A stretch of 64,000 nt of DNA from a virus: IMG/VR virus record IMGVR_UViG_3300020411_001722, positions 1-64,000 of that record; one strand, written 5' to 3'. The notes below the pieces were generated by a model. That model had not been told where the DNA came from. It was given only the letters and a program-made list of their open reading frames with translations, and searched no databases. Positions 38,116 to 47,371 of the stretch are shown here, piece by piece (positions within the stretch are counted from its first letter, which is position 1; each line of letters opens with the position of its first letter). A program made the position numbers and the translations under genes.

Positions 38116-38919
38116 TTAGTTAAAGTTGTAGACTACGATGTAACCTTGACGACCATTTCCACCTCGCTCACTGTTACGTCCTGATGAACCACCAGCACCC
38201 CAAGCAGCGTGTGATCTATAGTTGTGTGCCCACTGTTGTTGGAAGTGTGATGTTGGTGCAGCACCACCCCAGAAGGAAGTACCACCAAATCCCATACCTG
38301 GTTGGGAGTTCTTGTGACCATCACCTGATCCACCGTAAACCTGTACAGCACCCTGATTAGGTGATCCACCTAATGAACCTGAGTGTTGTCTTTGTCTGTT
38401 AGCACCCTGTCCACCACCAGATGAACAATAGTTACCGAATGATGAGGTACCACCGTTACCACCTTGAGATGAATATCCAACACCATTACCTTCACCACCA
38501 ACAGTAACGTTGATTGAGTTTATATTCGATACATCAATAATCTGTTCAGTATGTGCACCAGCACCAGCAGTTTCACCATAACCTGATGAACCACCGCCAC
38601 CACCTGTACATTTGACCCAAATCCTCTTAACTCCAGAAGGTTTGTTCCATGTAGTGTTGTTATTATATGTGTTAATAGAAATCGGTCCACCACCACCTTG
38701 AACAGTTCCCCATGACATGTTAGTGCCGTCTGTGGTCAAATACTTACCTGCTTGACCAGACTGTGATGGGATAATTTGTCCAGATGAACCACTGATAGTA
38801 CCATTGATTTGCAGGTTTGTAACCGTCAATGTACCATTCGCAGTTATACTTCCACTAGAAAAGGAAAATCCACCTTGTCCAGCGAGGTCTTTAACCGATG
38901 CAACTTTTAGGGTACTCAT
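38116..38919 (-). CDS. Glycine-rich tail fibre / adhesin (267 aa)
   Basis: The N-terminus has a typical marine-phage fibre start (MSTLKVASVKDLAGQGG, then SGSITANGTLTVTNLQING and GKYLTTDGTNMSWG). The C-terminal half is glycine-rich (GGGGGSSGYGE, GGEGNGVGYSSQGGNGG) and resembles the tips of gp38-like adhesins, which pack poly-Gly helices. A strong late promoter, TATAAATA, lies 27 nt upstream. It is the last adhesin before the halogenase operon. Confidence 0.75.
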   Translation of the reverse strand: MSTLKVASVKDLAGQGGFSFSSGSITANGTLTVTNLQINGTISGSSGQIIPSQSGQAGKYLTTDGTNMSWGTVQGGGGPISINTYNNNTTWNKPSGVKRIWVKCTGGGGGSSGYGETAGAGAHTEQIIDVSNINSINVTVGGEGNGVGYSSQGGNGGTSSFGNYCSSGGGQGANRQRQHSGSLGGSPNQGAVQVYGGSGDGHKNSQPGMGFGGTSFWGGAAPTSHFQQQWAHNYRSHAAWGAGGSSGRNSERGGNGRQGYIVVYNFN

Positions 38920-38945
38920 TCTTTACTTTGAACCTCTTACGTTTT

Positions 38946-38953
38946 TATTTATA
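38946..38953 (-). promoter_or_regulatory. Perfect T4-type late promoter
   Basis: Minus strand TATAAATA, identical to the T4 consensus, 27 nt upstream of the ATG at 38919. It would serve the adhesin and the cassette leading into the halogenase. Confidence 0.8.
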
Positions 38954-38967
38954 ATAATTCTTTGGTA

Positions 38968-40677
38968 TTAATGGACCCAAAGCGTCCAGTCATTTGTATA
39001 ACGATACTCACCGTAGGCATCAGTGGTACCCCAAATTATCCAAGGATCATTAGTGGTTTCACTACCAAATCCATTTGGTCCATAGTTTGCAGAGTGTGAG
39101 TTATTACCACTACCTAGGTTGCCAGGATCAATAACATGCATGTCTTGACTCCAACTACCACTGTTACCAGTCCAGATCACTGCCCAGTATCCAGATCCAT
39201 TATTCTCATAAGGACTGTTGTTAATAATACCACTGAAGTTCTGGTTAAAGTTACCAAAGTCAGCAGTGTGCCAACCACCTGCCTGATATGAAGCATTATA
39301 CTTAACTCTAGTTAGTCTTGGAAGACCAATTCTAATTGTAGATAATGAGTTACCACCTTGATGGTTTTGCTCTCTACCTATTCTATGGAGTCCTTGACTA
39401 ATAGTAGAATTAGATGTGCTATCAGTGGAATTGTTATGGAAAGCAGGTCTTATACTCTCTGGTGAACCATATACTGTATATGGAATATTATTATAGTTTT
39501 GACCAAAGAATGAATCATCAAACTTTGCCCATCCTGCATGTCCAGAACCAAATCTATCACTAGCATCATACTCCATTTCTAAAGCAGTGCCATGAACTTT
39601 CAACCATACTGTACTACCAGTATGACCCTCTGATGCTGCTTGTCTAGCAGAATCGGCAGGATTACTTTGGGATCCACCTTTTCTACTACCTCCACCTCCA
39701 CCAGTCTGGAGATTTTTTGGAACAATAACTAAGAGACCACCGCCTCCACGACCACCTGAGTTTCCACCTCTACCCACATTTGTATTAGGGAAATATGGAG
39801 ATGATTGACCAGCAGCGTTACCTCCTCGACTTCCTCGTGCCCAACTAGCACTACCGACACGACCTATATATCCTGATCCACCGCCACCTGCACCTGGACC
39901 TGAGGAACCGCCACCGCCTCCTCCGTAGTATCCACCACCGCCACCTGCTCCTTGACTTCCTCCAGTACCACCTCTCATGGCACCAGAGCAGCAAGCGTTA
40001 GCACCAGCGTTACCGTTGGATCCACCACCAGACTGGGATCCACCACCACCGCCACGTGAGCAGCAGTTTGATGCTTGGTCTCCTGATGAACCACCGCCAC
40101 CACCGCCATATGCAGTGTCACCTGATCCACCACCACCGCCTCCAGCGATGATAATTGCTTGTCCTGTTGAAATACTAGTTGAAAGGAATATTCCTGTTAG
40201 TCCTCCTCCACCACCACCATCATTATTACTATTACTATTGGTACCAGAGTTACCAGCACGAGTATTATATCCGTTATATTGATTATTGTCTGAAGGAGAC
40301 TGGTTACCTCCCTCACCTGCTCCACCTATTATGACTCCGTATGCATTACCTGCATTAAATGTATATGTTCCTGAAGCAAATCCACCACCTCCACCAGTCT
40401 GACTACTAGTTCTCTTAGTTCCACCACCACCAGCACCCCATGCATATATGGTAGTTTCAGTTTCCTCACTGAATGTGATAGTTGTGTTATACCATCCAGA
40501 TCCACCATTATTTTCTGCGTTCCATGAAATTGGTGAATCATTTGCTAAGGTATACTCATTATTAATTTGACCACTTATAGTTAATTTATAAGTACGTCCA
40601 CCACCAGCAGCACCACCACCTGCTGCTTTCACACCAGATGACATGGGTCTATATGCTCCAGAAAATCCAAATTTCAT
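38968..40677 (-). CDS. Very glycine-rich receptor-binding adhesin (569 aa)
   Basis: About residues 80-330 contain many runs of 4-7 Gly separated by Ser, Asn and Tyr, including repeated GGGGSG and GGSGYIG pieces, as in polyglycine-sandwich adhesins (gp38 type) and ALK-like Gly-rich domains. Two Cys-Cys pairs (NCCSRGG and ACCSGAM) interrupt the array. The C-terminal 200 residues lose the glycine and become Trp/Asn-rich with a globular look (SGYWAVIWTGNSGSWSQ). It lies in the fibre operon and probably recognises the host surface. Confidence 0.75.
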   Translation of the reverse strand: MKFGFSGAYRPMSSGVKAAGGGAAGGGRTYKLTISGQINNEYTLANDSPISWNAENNGGSGWYNTTITFSEETETTIYAWGAGGGGTKRTSSQTGGGGGFASGTYTFNAGNAYGVIIGGAGEGGNQSPSDNNQYNGYNTRAGNSGTNSNSNNDGGGGGGLTGIFLSTSISTGQAIIIAGGGGGGSGDTAYGGGGGGSSGDQASNCCSRGGGGGSQSGGGSNGNAGANACCSGAMRGGTGGSQGAGGGGGYYGGGGGGSSGPGAGGGGSGYIGRVGSASWARGSRGGNAAGQSSPYFPNTNVGRGGNSGGRGGGGLLVIVPKNLQTGGGGGSRKGGSQSNPADSARQAASEGHTGSTVWLKVHGTALEMEYDASDRFGSGHAGWAKFDDSFFGQNYNNIPYTVYGSPESIRPAFHNNSTDSTSNSTISQGLHRIGREQNHQGGNSLSTIRIGLPRLTRVKYNASYQAGGWHTADFGNFNQNFSGIINNSPYENNGSGYWAVIWTGNSGSWSQDMHVIDPGNLGSGNNSHSANYGPNGFGSETTNDPWIIWGTTDAYGEYRYTNDWTLWVH

Positions 40678-40683
40678 AGGTAT

Positions 40684-41550
40684 CTACGTGCTATATTCAG
40701 ATGAAGAACCGAAAATAATAAAGTTTTGTCCAACTGGTTGTCCATCATAGGAAGTATTAATCCATGAGAATGACTGTATCAAATGTGTACCTGCCATTGA
40801 TGGTGCTTGTCCACCTGCCCAAATTACTGTTTGATCCACACCATTAATCTGTAGATTATTACAAGCACCAACTGCACCATCATTAGCATTAACAATAGTA
40901 AGACCGTATCCTGCTTGCTCTAATTGTACGTTGGTTAAATTAAGAGTATAGTCACCACCACCAGTCCTCCTCATATATATGAGGTTACCATCATTAAAAC
41001 TATGTGTCTGACTACTACTTGCTGAAGAATAATATTTAACTATCTCCTTAGTTTCAGAGAAATGGAATGTACCAGTAGCAGTAAGTTTATCTGTAGTAAT
41101 ATCTGTTGAACTAATAACTGTCTGATCGTTGGTACCCATAACCATCCACGTGGCACCATTCTCTACGGTAACCGTGAAACCATTTTGTATTGTTACAGGA
41201 CCAGCAGTAAATCCATTAGTAAACTCAGCACCACCGTTAGCAGTAGGACCAACTGTTACGTTCTCTGCAATAGTTGTTCCGTTAGTTCTAATAATTGAGT
41301 TCTCACCAACAGCAGGACCACCACCACCGACACTTGCCCAACCAGCAGCACCAGAAGCAGCATCCTGTAAATATATCTGTGCTTTATCTTCTGTCGTATT
41401 ATATACTAAAGTTCCAAATGCAGGAGTACCAAGTGCATCACGTTGTGATGTGTTTAAGTCTGGTAAGTTGACCTGCTCTGTTACATCCATTGCAGTTACA
41501 ATGGCACGAGTAGCAGCATCAATCTGATTACCAATTATTTTTGTTGTCAT
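40684..41550 (-). CDS. Tail fibre-like structural protein (288 aa)
   Basis: The N-terminal MTTKIIGNQIDAATRAIV and NTSQRDALGTPAFGTLVYN segments are standard for marine-phage fibre proteins, with a trimeric beta-prism-like middle (GFTVTVENGATWMVMG). The C-terminus is a beta domain with NNLQINGVDQTVIWAGG and IIFGSSSEYST. It lies between the 1190-aa and the glycine-rich proteins and is probably assembled with them. Confidence 0.7.
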   Translation of the reverse strand: MTTKIIGNQIDAATRAIVTAMDVTEQVNLPDLNTSQRDALGTPAFGTLVYNTTEDKAQIYLQDAASGAAGWASVGGGGPAVGENSIIRTNGTTIAENVTVGPTANGGAEFTNGFTAGPVTIQNGFTVTVENGATWMVMGTNDQTVISSTDITTDKLTATGTFHFSETKEIVKYYSSASSSQTHSFNDGNLIYMRRTGGGDYTLNLTNVQLEQAGYGLTIVNANDGAVGACNNLQINGVDQTVIWAGGQAPSMAGTHLIQSFSWINTSYDGQPVGQNFIIFGSSSEYST

Positions 41551-41572
41551 GAGTTGTGCCTCGTGAAATTAA

Positions 41573-44500
41573 TTAGATAACAAGTTCACGTATTTGTACC
41601 TTATCACCTGTAGCAGGTGGAGTACCAACACTGAAATCAACAGCATTACCAGTAACAGTGTAATCAACGCCAGGTACCTGACAAACACCATTTAAGAATA
41701 CTAATAATGAATATGCTGTATGTCCAGCAGTTATAGCAAATGAGGATGTAGAACCATCACCATTGTACATAACACCATTATTACTGTTAGCAATACCAGT
41801 TGCCAATGAATAGTTATCCACACAACCATACTTACCAGTAACATCTAGATCACCAGTAATGGTTGTATTACCATTTACTCTCAATCTATTTGATGCATCT
41901 GCTGATTCACCTAGACCGAAGTGAGTAGTACCACCGAATCTAGTAGTCTTAATATCCTCAGAATCAGAAACACCAAACTTATACCAGATACCTTGATCGT
42001 ATATCCAACCTAATGGTGTACCTGGAGTCCAGTCAATGTTATAACAAATATCACCATTATTAAATGCAGTACCCGCTTGAACGTCAGGTAATCCAGTTCC
42101 CAATTCTTCAGCAAGGAAGAACTGTTTCAATACAGTACCATCATCATTAGAAAATGTCTGCTTAATAGTTTGGATATTCTCCTGTGATGTTATCTTCTTC
42201 TGGAAGGTAACAGGACCAGAGAATACTGATTCCAACTGGTTAGCAGCACCACCAATAACAGTTAATTTATCAGTAAGAACGATTTCACTAAACGTCTCGA
42301 TCTCACCTTCTTCACCCACAACATTTAATTGTGCAATATCTTCTGAAGTTATCTGACCTGTAACTGGGTTAATAACTTGGTTACCAATGAATAGTTCACC
42401 ATCACTGTTAACACCAGTATAGTATGCAACACCTGCTTCTTCTTTTAACTGCTGAGATAATCTAACCTCTGCCTGAGTTAAAACTTGTACCTGTGTTGAT
42501 GGGAACGCTGTACTGTAGTTACCTGGACCAAAACCAAGATATTCAAATGTGTGACCTGATGCTCTTAGAATTGAATATCTTCTCAATTCAGTTAACAATG
42601 GTGATACTGATAGGTCAGCATTTAATTTCAATGCTATCTTTCTTTCTTCCTCATCACCTAAACCTGCAACAACACTAACATTATTCAATGTGTTAGCAGA
42701 CGTACTATATCCTAAGTTATTTTCAGTTTCAAGTAAGAAGAACTGTGCTGCTTCCCTAGTAATTGAAAGTAATGTATTTTCTGCTGGAGTTGGTGATGCA
42801 CCATCTGTAGTTTTAACAAGACCAATGATCTGATTGTCTGCAACAGATACAGCAGCAGCAGGATCAGCAGCAGGATTATCTCTATCAAATGCAGGATATA
42901 CATCCGACGTTTGTTGAGAGAACGCCATATCATTGAAGTTATCAGTAGATGGTGTTACTGATGCTGATAGTATAGTTAGATAATATACACCGTCAGTTAC
43001 ACCTCTTTCAAATGGTATATGTGTCTCAACTTCAAAGATATAATATACCTTAGAATATTGTGGTGAGTTAGTCTCGGATGAACGTGGTTGTAATACGAAA
43101 CCAGTAATAGGTTCACGAGGTACAGGGAATGCATCCTTATCAAGAACATATCTAAATCTGTATGTTCTATCCTTCAAGTTACGTGGGTCAGGTAGACGAC
43201 GTACAAATGTTGGTGGAGTAAATGCTAAGTTTTGATATAAACTATTTGCTAATAGTGTTGTATAGATCGTATTAGCAGAAGAATCAACAGAAATATACCA
43301 GTTATTCTGTGCTGGATCCCATTTAATAGGTGAGTTCTCATCACCTGGTTTTTGACCTGTTACAGTAGGACCAGCAGGGTTAATATTTGCGTAGTGAGTA
43401 GTAGGATTATCTGCACCTGATGCTTTCAGTAATACATATACCTTATCTGGTTCAGATACACTATCACGACGTGCACCTATAGTATATCCCTGTACTTTAC
43501 TTGGTGGTTTCGCTGTTTCAGACGTATAACCATAGAGATATAGTTTAGATGAGTCAGCAGCAGATCTGATCTTTGCAATATCTAATGATACCCAGTTAAT
43601 AGGTACCTCTGCTACGTCAGCTAATGACTTAGGTGGAATTATATGTGTTACGGAACCTGCTTTGTCTTTAGTAAATGCAGAATCCCTGAAACCTTTGGAT
43701 CGTAAGGATGTGTTACCGAAGTTTGAGTTAGAGTTCGTGATAGAGAGGTCACCACCACTGTCTGCGAAGAAGTGGTCTCCGAATCCAACAGCGAACACAG
43801 ATACGACTTGTATGAATGCTCCATTTGATGCCTTAATATGTACACTTCGCCAACCCTTTCGGTGTTTTGCTAGACCATTAATATGCGAACCTGATCCTTG
43901 TGCTTGTGGTTCATATGCACTTGTAGATTGGTTATACAATACAAATGCTCTGTCATCCTTTTGTAGTGAGATACCAGTGAACTGTGCCACAACCATTGAT
44001 TTAAAACCAGTTGCCTTAGCACCATCTGCATGCATACCACATATACCCCATACTGATCTTAGTGAACAGTTAAAGACATATGGTGATGCAGAGTCAACAG
44101 TATCAATCTCAACCTTAACTAGGATATTAGAACCAAGAGCATTACCTGATGGTTCAGATGCCATCTGATAGGTAAACTGGTTACCTTGAGCAGACGTAAT
44201 TAAGAATGATCCATTATATAAGAGTTGGTCTTGTTCTGTAGGACCAGTAACACCAGAGATGTTAACTGCAACACCCACAGAGAAACCGTGGTTCTTGGGG
44301 TTACCAAGTTCATCCACAGTAAATGCTGTTGCGGTCTGACCATTTCTAACAATCTGAGATATAGCAAATTCGTCAGAAATTGGACCAACAATTCTATTTT
44401 CCTCAACCCTTGCCTGTATCTGATCCTGTGCAACGAGACCAGAAGAATCAGGAATAGTAGCATAACCTTTAGAGATCTTCTGATAGTATAAATCTAGATC

Positions 44501-45145
44501 ATCTGTAGTTGCAAAGGTGAAGCAAGTTATCTTGTGGTGGGAATAGTTAGGAGCGATAGTTGCAATATCGTCACCACGATAATAAACGCCATTATTATCT
44601 CCATCAAAAAATGACATCTGCCAGAAGTAGGCAGCACCAGTTAATTTAAATATACCTGACGCTAATGGTTCATTGGCAGCAGTAATACCTAAACTACCAG
44701 AAGTAGTAGGATATGGTACATACTTAGGAACAATCTTTGTACGTCTTAAGTCTGATCCAACAACAGAACAACCTCTAGGTACAATAACTCCACCTTCAGC
44801 AGAATTAAACTTATAAAGTATATTTGATGAAGATGTGATATCGAAGTTTGTATTAGCATCAAAAGGTTGAATCTGATTATAATCAGTTACACCTGGACGA
44901 TTATCAATTACATATTCAGATGGATAGAGATAGATTGAAAATGCATCAAATTCATCATTACTTAATCCAACTCTATATGAAAATCGTGCTACTTCTAGGA
45001 AAGCACGTTGCAACGTCTTAAACGGACGTAACGCAGAGTTACCTCTATTATCGTATGCATCCGATGCATCAAAGTCGTCGGGGTTAACGTATATAATACG
45101 ACCAGTCCTCGACGTTATGATATTTTTAAGACGTGTGAGTGCCAT
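41573..45145 (-). CDS. Large virion protein with beta-helix-like N-terminus (1190 aa)
   Basis: The N-terminus MALTRLKNIITSRTGRIIYV followed by DDFDASDAYDNRGNSALRPF is one I recall from large structural proteins of cyanophages. Residues about 30-330 look like a pectate-lyase-type beta helix (SEGGVIVPRG-like turns, GSDLRRTKIVP). The later part contains DVTGKYGC and a C-terminal DYTVTGNAVDFSVGTPPATG module typical of phage fibre tips. A late promoter, AATAAATA, lies 20 nt upstream and an AAGGAA ribosome site precedes the ATG. Confidence 0.75.
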   Translation of the reverse strand: MALTRLKNIITSRTGRIIYVNPDDFDASDAYDNRGNSALRPFKTLQRAFLEVARFSYRVGLSNDEFDAFSIYLYPSEYVIDNRPGVTDYNQIQPFDANTNFDITSSSNILYKFNSAEGGVIVPRGCSVVGSDLRRTKIVPKYVPYPTTSGSLGITAANEPLASGIFKLTGAAYFWQMSFFDGDNNGVYYRGDDIATIAPNYSHHKITCFTFATTDDLDLYYQKISKGYATIPDSSGLVAQDQIQARVEENRIVGPISDEFAISQIVRNGQTATAFTVDELGNPKNHGFSVGVAVNISGVTGPTEQDQLLYNGSFLITSAQGNQFTYQMASEPSGNALGSNILVKVEIDTVDSASPYVFNCSLRSVWGICGMHADGAKATGFKSMVVAQFTGISLQKDDRAFVLYNQSTSAYEPQAQGSGSHINGLAKHRKGWRSVHIKASNGAFIQVVSVFAVGFGDHFFADSGGDLSITNSNSNFGNTSLRSKGFRDSAFTKDKAGSVTHIIPPKSLADVAEVPINWVSLDIAKIRSAADSSKLYLYGYTSETAKPPSKVQGYTIGARRDSVSEPDKVYVLLKASGADNPTTHYANINPAGPTVTGQKPGDENSPIKWDPAQNNWYISVDSSANTIYTTLLANSLYQNLAFTPPTFVRRLPDPRNLKDRTYRFRYVLDKDAFPVPREPITGFVLQPRSSETNSPQYSKVYYIFEVETHIPFERGVTDGVYYLTILSASVTPSTDNFNDMAFSQQTSDVYPAFDRDNPAADPAAAVSVADNQIIGLVKTTDGASPTPAENTLLSITREAAQFFLLETENNLGYSTSANTLNNVSVVAGLGDEEERKIALKLNADLSVSPLLTELRRYSILRASGHTFEYLGFGPGNYSTAFPSTQVQVLTQAEVRLSQQLKEEAGVAYYTGVNSDGELFIGNQVINPVTGQITSEDIAQLNVVGEEGEIETFSEIVLTDKLTVIGGAANQLESVFSGPVTFQKKITSQENIQTIKQTFSNDDGTVLKQFFLAEELGTGLPDVQAGTAFNNGDICYNIDWTPGTPLGWIYDQGIWYKFGVSDSEDIKTTRFGGTTHFGLGESADASNRLRVNGNTTITGDLDVTGKYGCVDNYSLATGIANSNNGVMYNGDGSTSSFAITAGHTAYSLLVFLNGVCQVPGVDYTVTGNAVDFSVGTPPATGDKVQIRELVI

Positions 45146-45164
45146 TAATCTGTTCCTTCAGAGG

Positions 45165-45172
45165 TATTTATT
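45165..45172 (-). promoter_or_regulatory. Late promoter before the 1190-aa gene
   Basis: Minus strand AATAAATA, 20 nt upstream of the ATG at 45145 and within the 33-nt gap after the 729-aa gene. Confidence 0.6.
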
Positions 45173-45178
45173 GTGGAG

Positions 45179-47368
45179 TTATTCCTTCGGTAGGTGAATA
45201 ATAGTGTAATCTGATGATGCAGTTTCAAAACCTTGAACTACAACACTAACACCTGTACCTGATGCCCTTGCAATCAAATTCTGACCAGGACCAACGACAA
45301 TTGCAGCATCACGTTGTTGTGTATTTGCAGCAACATCTAAGTCATAATGTAGATAATCTTGATCTTCAATTGCAGTAACGTCAACATGAACACCAGTCGA
45401 AACAGTATCAACATCAAATGTCAAGTTCGCTGCTCCACCAGCACCAAGAACTGAGTCAGCAATAGTAATAGTTTCAGAGTTAACAAACCCCTTACCACCA
45501 TCTACTATAGTTACAGTAGCAGCACCAGAACCATCAACTACAACATTAAATGTTGCATTAGTTCCACTGTTCTGTGCGGAATATGCTACAGAATTATATG
45601 TACCAGCAGTTCTACTACCATCTGCACCACTCTGAGAAGTAATGGTTAAAATCTTACCAGTAACAACCTCTGTCAATACACGATTAGCAGCAATTTTAGT
45701 AGGAGTATCATATAACAAATCACCATTTGCAAATGCTTGAGATCCGTGCTGTAAAGATACCTTCAATAATGCATTAGCAGCGTCATAAGCATGTACATAA
45801 CCATAAGGTCCAGGAGTTATACCACCTGATTGTACTGTTTGAGTACTACCACCAATGGTGAATGTATCAGCAACAGCAAATGGTTGTGCTTGTAAATCAT
45901 AGATAAAGATCTCTTCATATGCAGGTGCCAATACTGTAGAGAATTCAAAACCAGCACCCTCGTCAGCAGCAGGACCACCAGCAGTACCAGCGTCACTATA
46001 TGCATATAAGGTTGTAGGTATGTTATCATCAATAGTTATTTGAGAATAAGAACCCGCTTGACCAGCAGTACCAACTTTCTGAACACCAGTAGTAAATTCT
46101 GTACCAGTTGGGGAGTTTGCACCCTCTTCATTATCACTGGAGAATTTCAATGGGTGACCAGTATTACTTGCATCAACCTGATCAAACTTATAAACACGCT
46201 CATTATTTAAAATGATTGGTTCAACGATCTCATGATCTGTAGCAGCAACACCAGTAGTTGATAATACGAAACTAGGTGTTACTTGAACACTCTCTGACCC
46301 AACTATAAAGTTACAGGTTGCAGTTGCATTACTTGTACCAAAGGTAAGGTTTTCTCCCTCTGTGAAATAGTTCACGAGATAATCACCACCATCTGTAAGT
46401 ACAGTAACAGCAGTACCATTATTATGATCTACATCCGCAGTACCATACATACCACGTGTTACAGTTAAGTCATTACCATTGACATCTGTAACTTCTAGAA
46501 TTTCATTTTCACATATAATAAATGCACCCGTAAGGAATCCCGTTGCATCTGTTATAGTTAAAGTTACATCACCAGCAGCATAAGTTGCACCTTCATTAAT
46601 TGTCGAAGCAGTTGCAGAAACACTATATGCTTTCACAAATTCTCCTTCTTTAATTGCTCTAGCAGTGGTTGCATGTGCACCACGTGTTACAGTCAATGTA
46701 TTAGTAGATGTGTTAATACCACCACTATCAATAGTAATAATTTCAGTGTCAGCAGCACTCTTTAAACCAACAGTCAACTTCATTGCATCTGCAAGACCCG
46801 TGTTACGGGAAACTTTTATTGAAGTTGTACCTGAAGCAACGTCAGCAATCTCAATATGTGCTGTTTCATCTGCAGCAAGATAACCACGATTAGTTGCAGT
46901 TAATCCTGAAGTTGCACCTGTGATGGTTTCTCCACCAACAGGAATACCAACAACACTATCAAGTGTAATATCAGAGATATCTACAAACTTAGTATAGTAT
47001 GTGATGGTATCCGTAGGTTTAAATACATCGAGAATTTTTGCCTGTGCACCATTATTAGTGGTGATCTGTGCACCAGGAATTGCTTCCTGATATGTAAATC
47101 CTGGACTGAGTTTTAGTTTATATCCACTAATAGGATTACCCTTTGTGAACTCATGGGTGGAAGCAACACCACCATTGGAGTTCTCTTGTGGTCCCGATAC
47201 TCGAAGAATTTGATCATAATCTCTTAATGCGAGACGATAATCCAGCACACCTGCTGTGCGGTTGGCAGCAGTAACGAGCACACTTGCTGTGTGATCAATA
47301 TCTGCTGTATAAACCACTGTATTCGTAGTAGCGGCAAGATTTGTTGCTTTAAGTCTTCCTGCTGTCAT
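45179..47368 (-). CDS. Virion protein carrying one module of the giant protein's repeat (729 aa)
   Basis: Residues about 75-420 are strand-rich (CxxGEN-like, TVTRGAHATTARAIKEGEFV, TVTRGMYGTADVDHNNGTAV). Residues about 560-660 match the 73-residue repeat of the giant ORF with its linker: GKILTITSQSGADGSRTAGT, YNSVAYSAQNSGTNATFNVV, then TITIADSVLGAGGAANLTFD. The stop-to-start gap to the 444-aa gene upstream is 3 nt. A fibre or baseplate-associated role is inferred. Confidence 0.7.
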   Translation of the reverse strand: MTAGRLKATNLAATTNTVVYTADIDHTASVLVTAANRTAGVLDYRLALRDYDQILRVSGPQENSNGGVASTHEFTKGNPISGYKLKLSPGFTYQEAIPGAQITTNNGAQAKILDVFKPTDTITYYTKFVDISDITLDSVVGIPVGGETITGATSGLTATNRGYLAADETAHIEIADVASGTTSIKVSRNTGLADAMKLTVGLKSAADTEIITIDSGGINTSTNTLTVTRGAHATTARAIKEGEFVKAYSVSATASTINEGATYAAGDVTLTITDATGFLTGAFIICENEILEVTDVNGNDLTVTRGMYGTADVDHNNGTAVTVLTDGGDYLVNYFTEGENLTFGTSNATATCNFIVGSESVQVTPSFVLSTTGVAATDHEIVEPIILNNERVYKFDQVDASNTGHPLKFSSDNEEGANSPTGTEFTTGVQKVGTAGQAGSYSQITIDDNIPTTLYAYSDAGTAGGPAADEGAGFEFSTVLAPAYEEIFIYDLQAQPFAVADTFTIGGSTQTVQSGGITPGPYGYVHAYDAANALLKVSLQHGSQAFANGDLLYDTPTKIAANRVLTEVVTGKILTITSQSGADGSRTAGTYNSVAYSAQNSGTNATFNVVVDGSGAATVTIVDGGKGFVNSETITIADSVLGAGGAANLTFDVDTVSTGVHVDVTAIEDQDYLHYDLDVAANTQQRDAAIVVGPGQNLIARASGTGVSVVVQGFETASSDYTIIHLPKE
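45400..45665 (-). repeat. Single copy of the 73-residue module outside the giant gene
   Basis: The segment encodes GKILTIT, RTAGTYNSVAYS, GTNATFNVVVDGSGAATVTI, GKGFVNSETITIADSVLGAG and ANLTFDV. The same order (GKIL, RTPGQYNAVTWS, AVFNI, NETITVADSQLGGGGA, VTFDV) begins the nine-unit array at 4176. Confidence 0.75.
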
Positions 47369-47371
47369 TTG

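Noticed and set aside
39977-40282. Plus-strand Pro-rich frame of 101 codons
   Set aside because: It is the complement of the poly-Gly coding region (GGN read as NCC), with no ribosome binding site.
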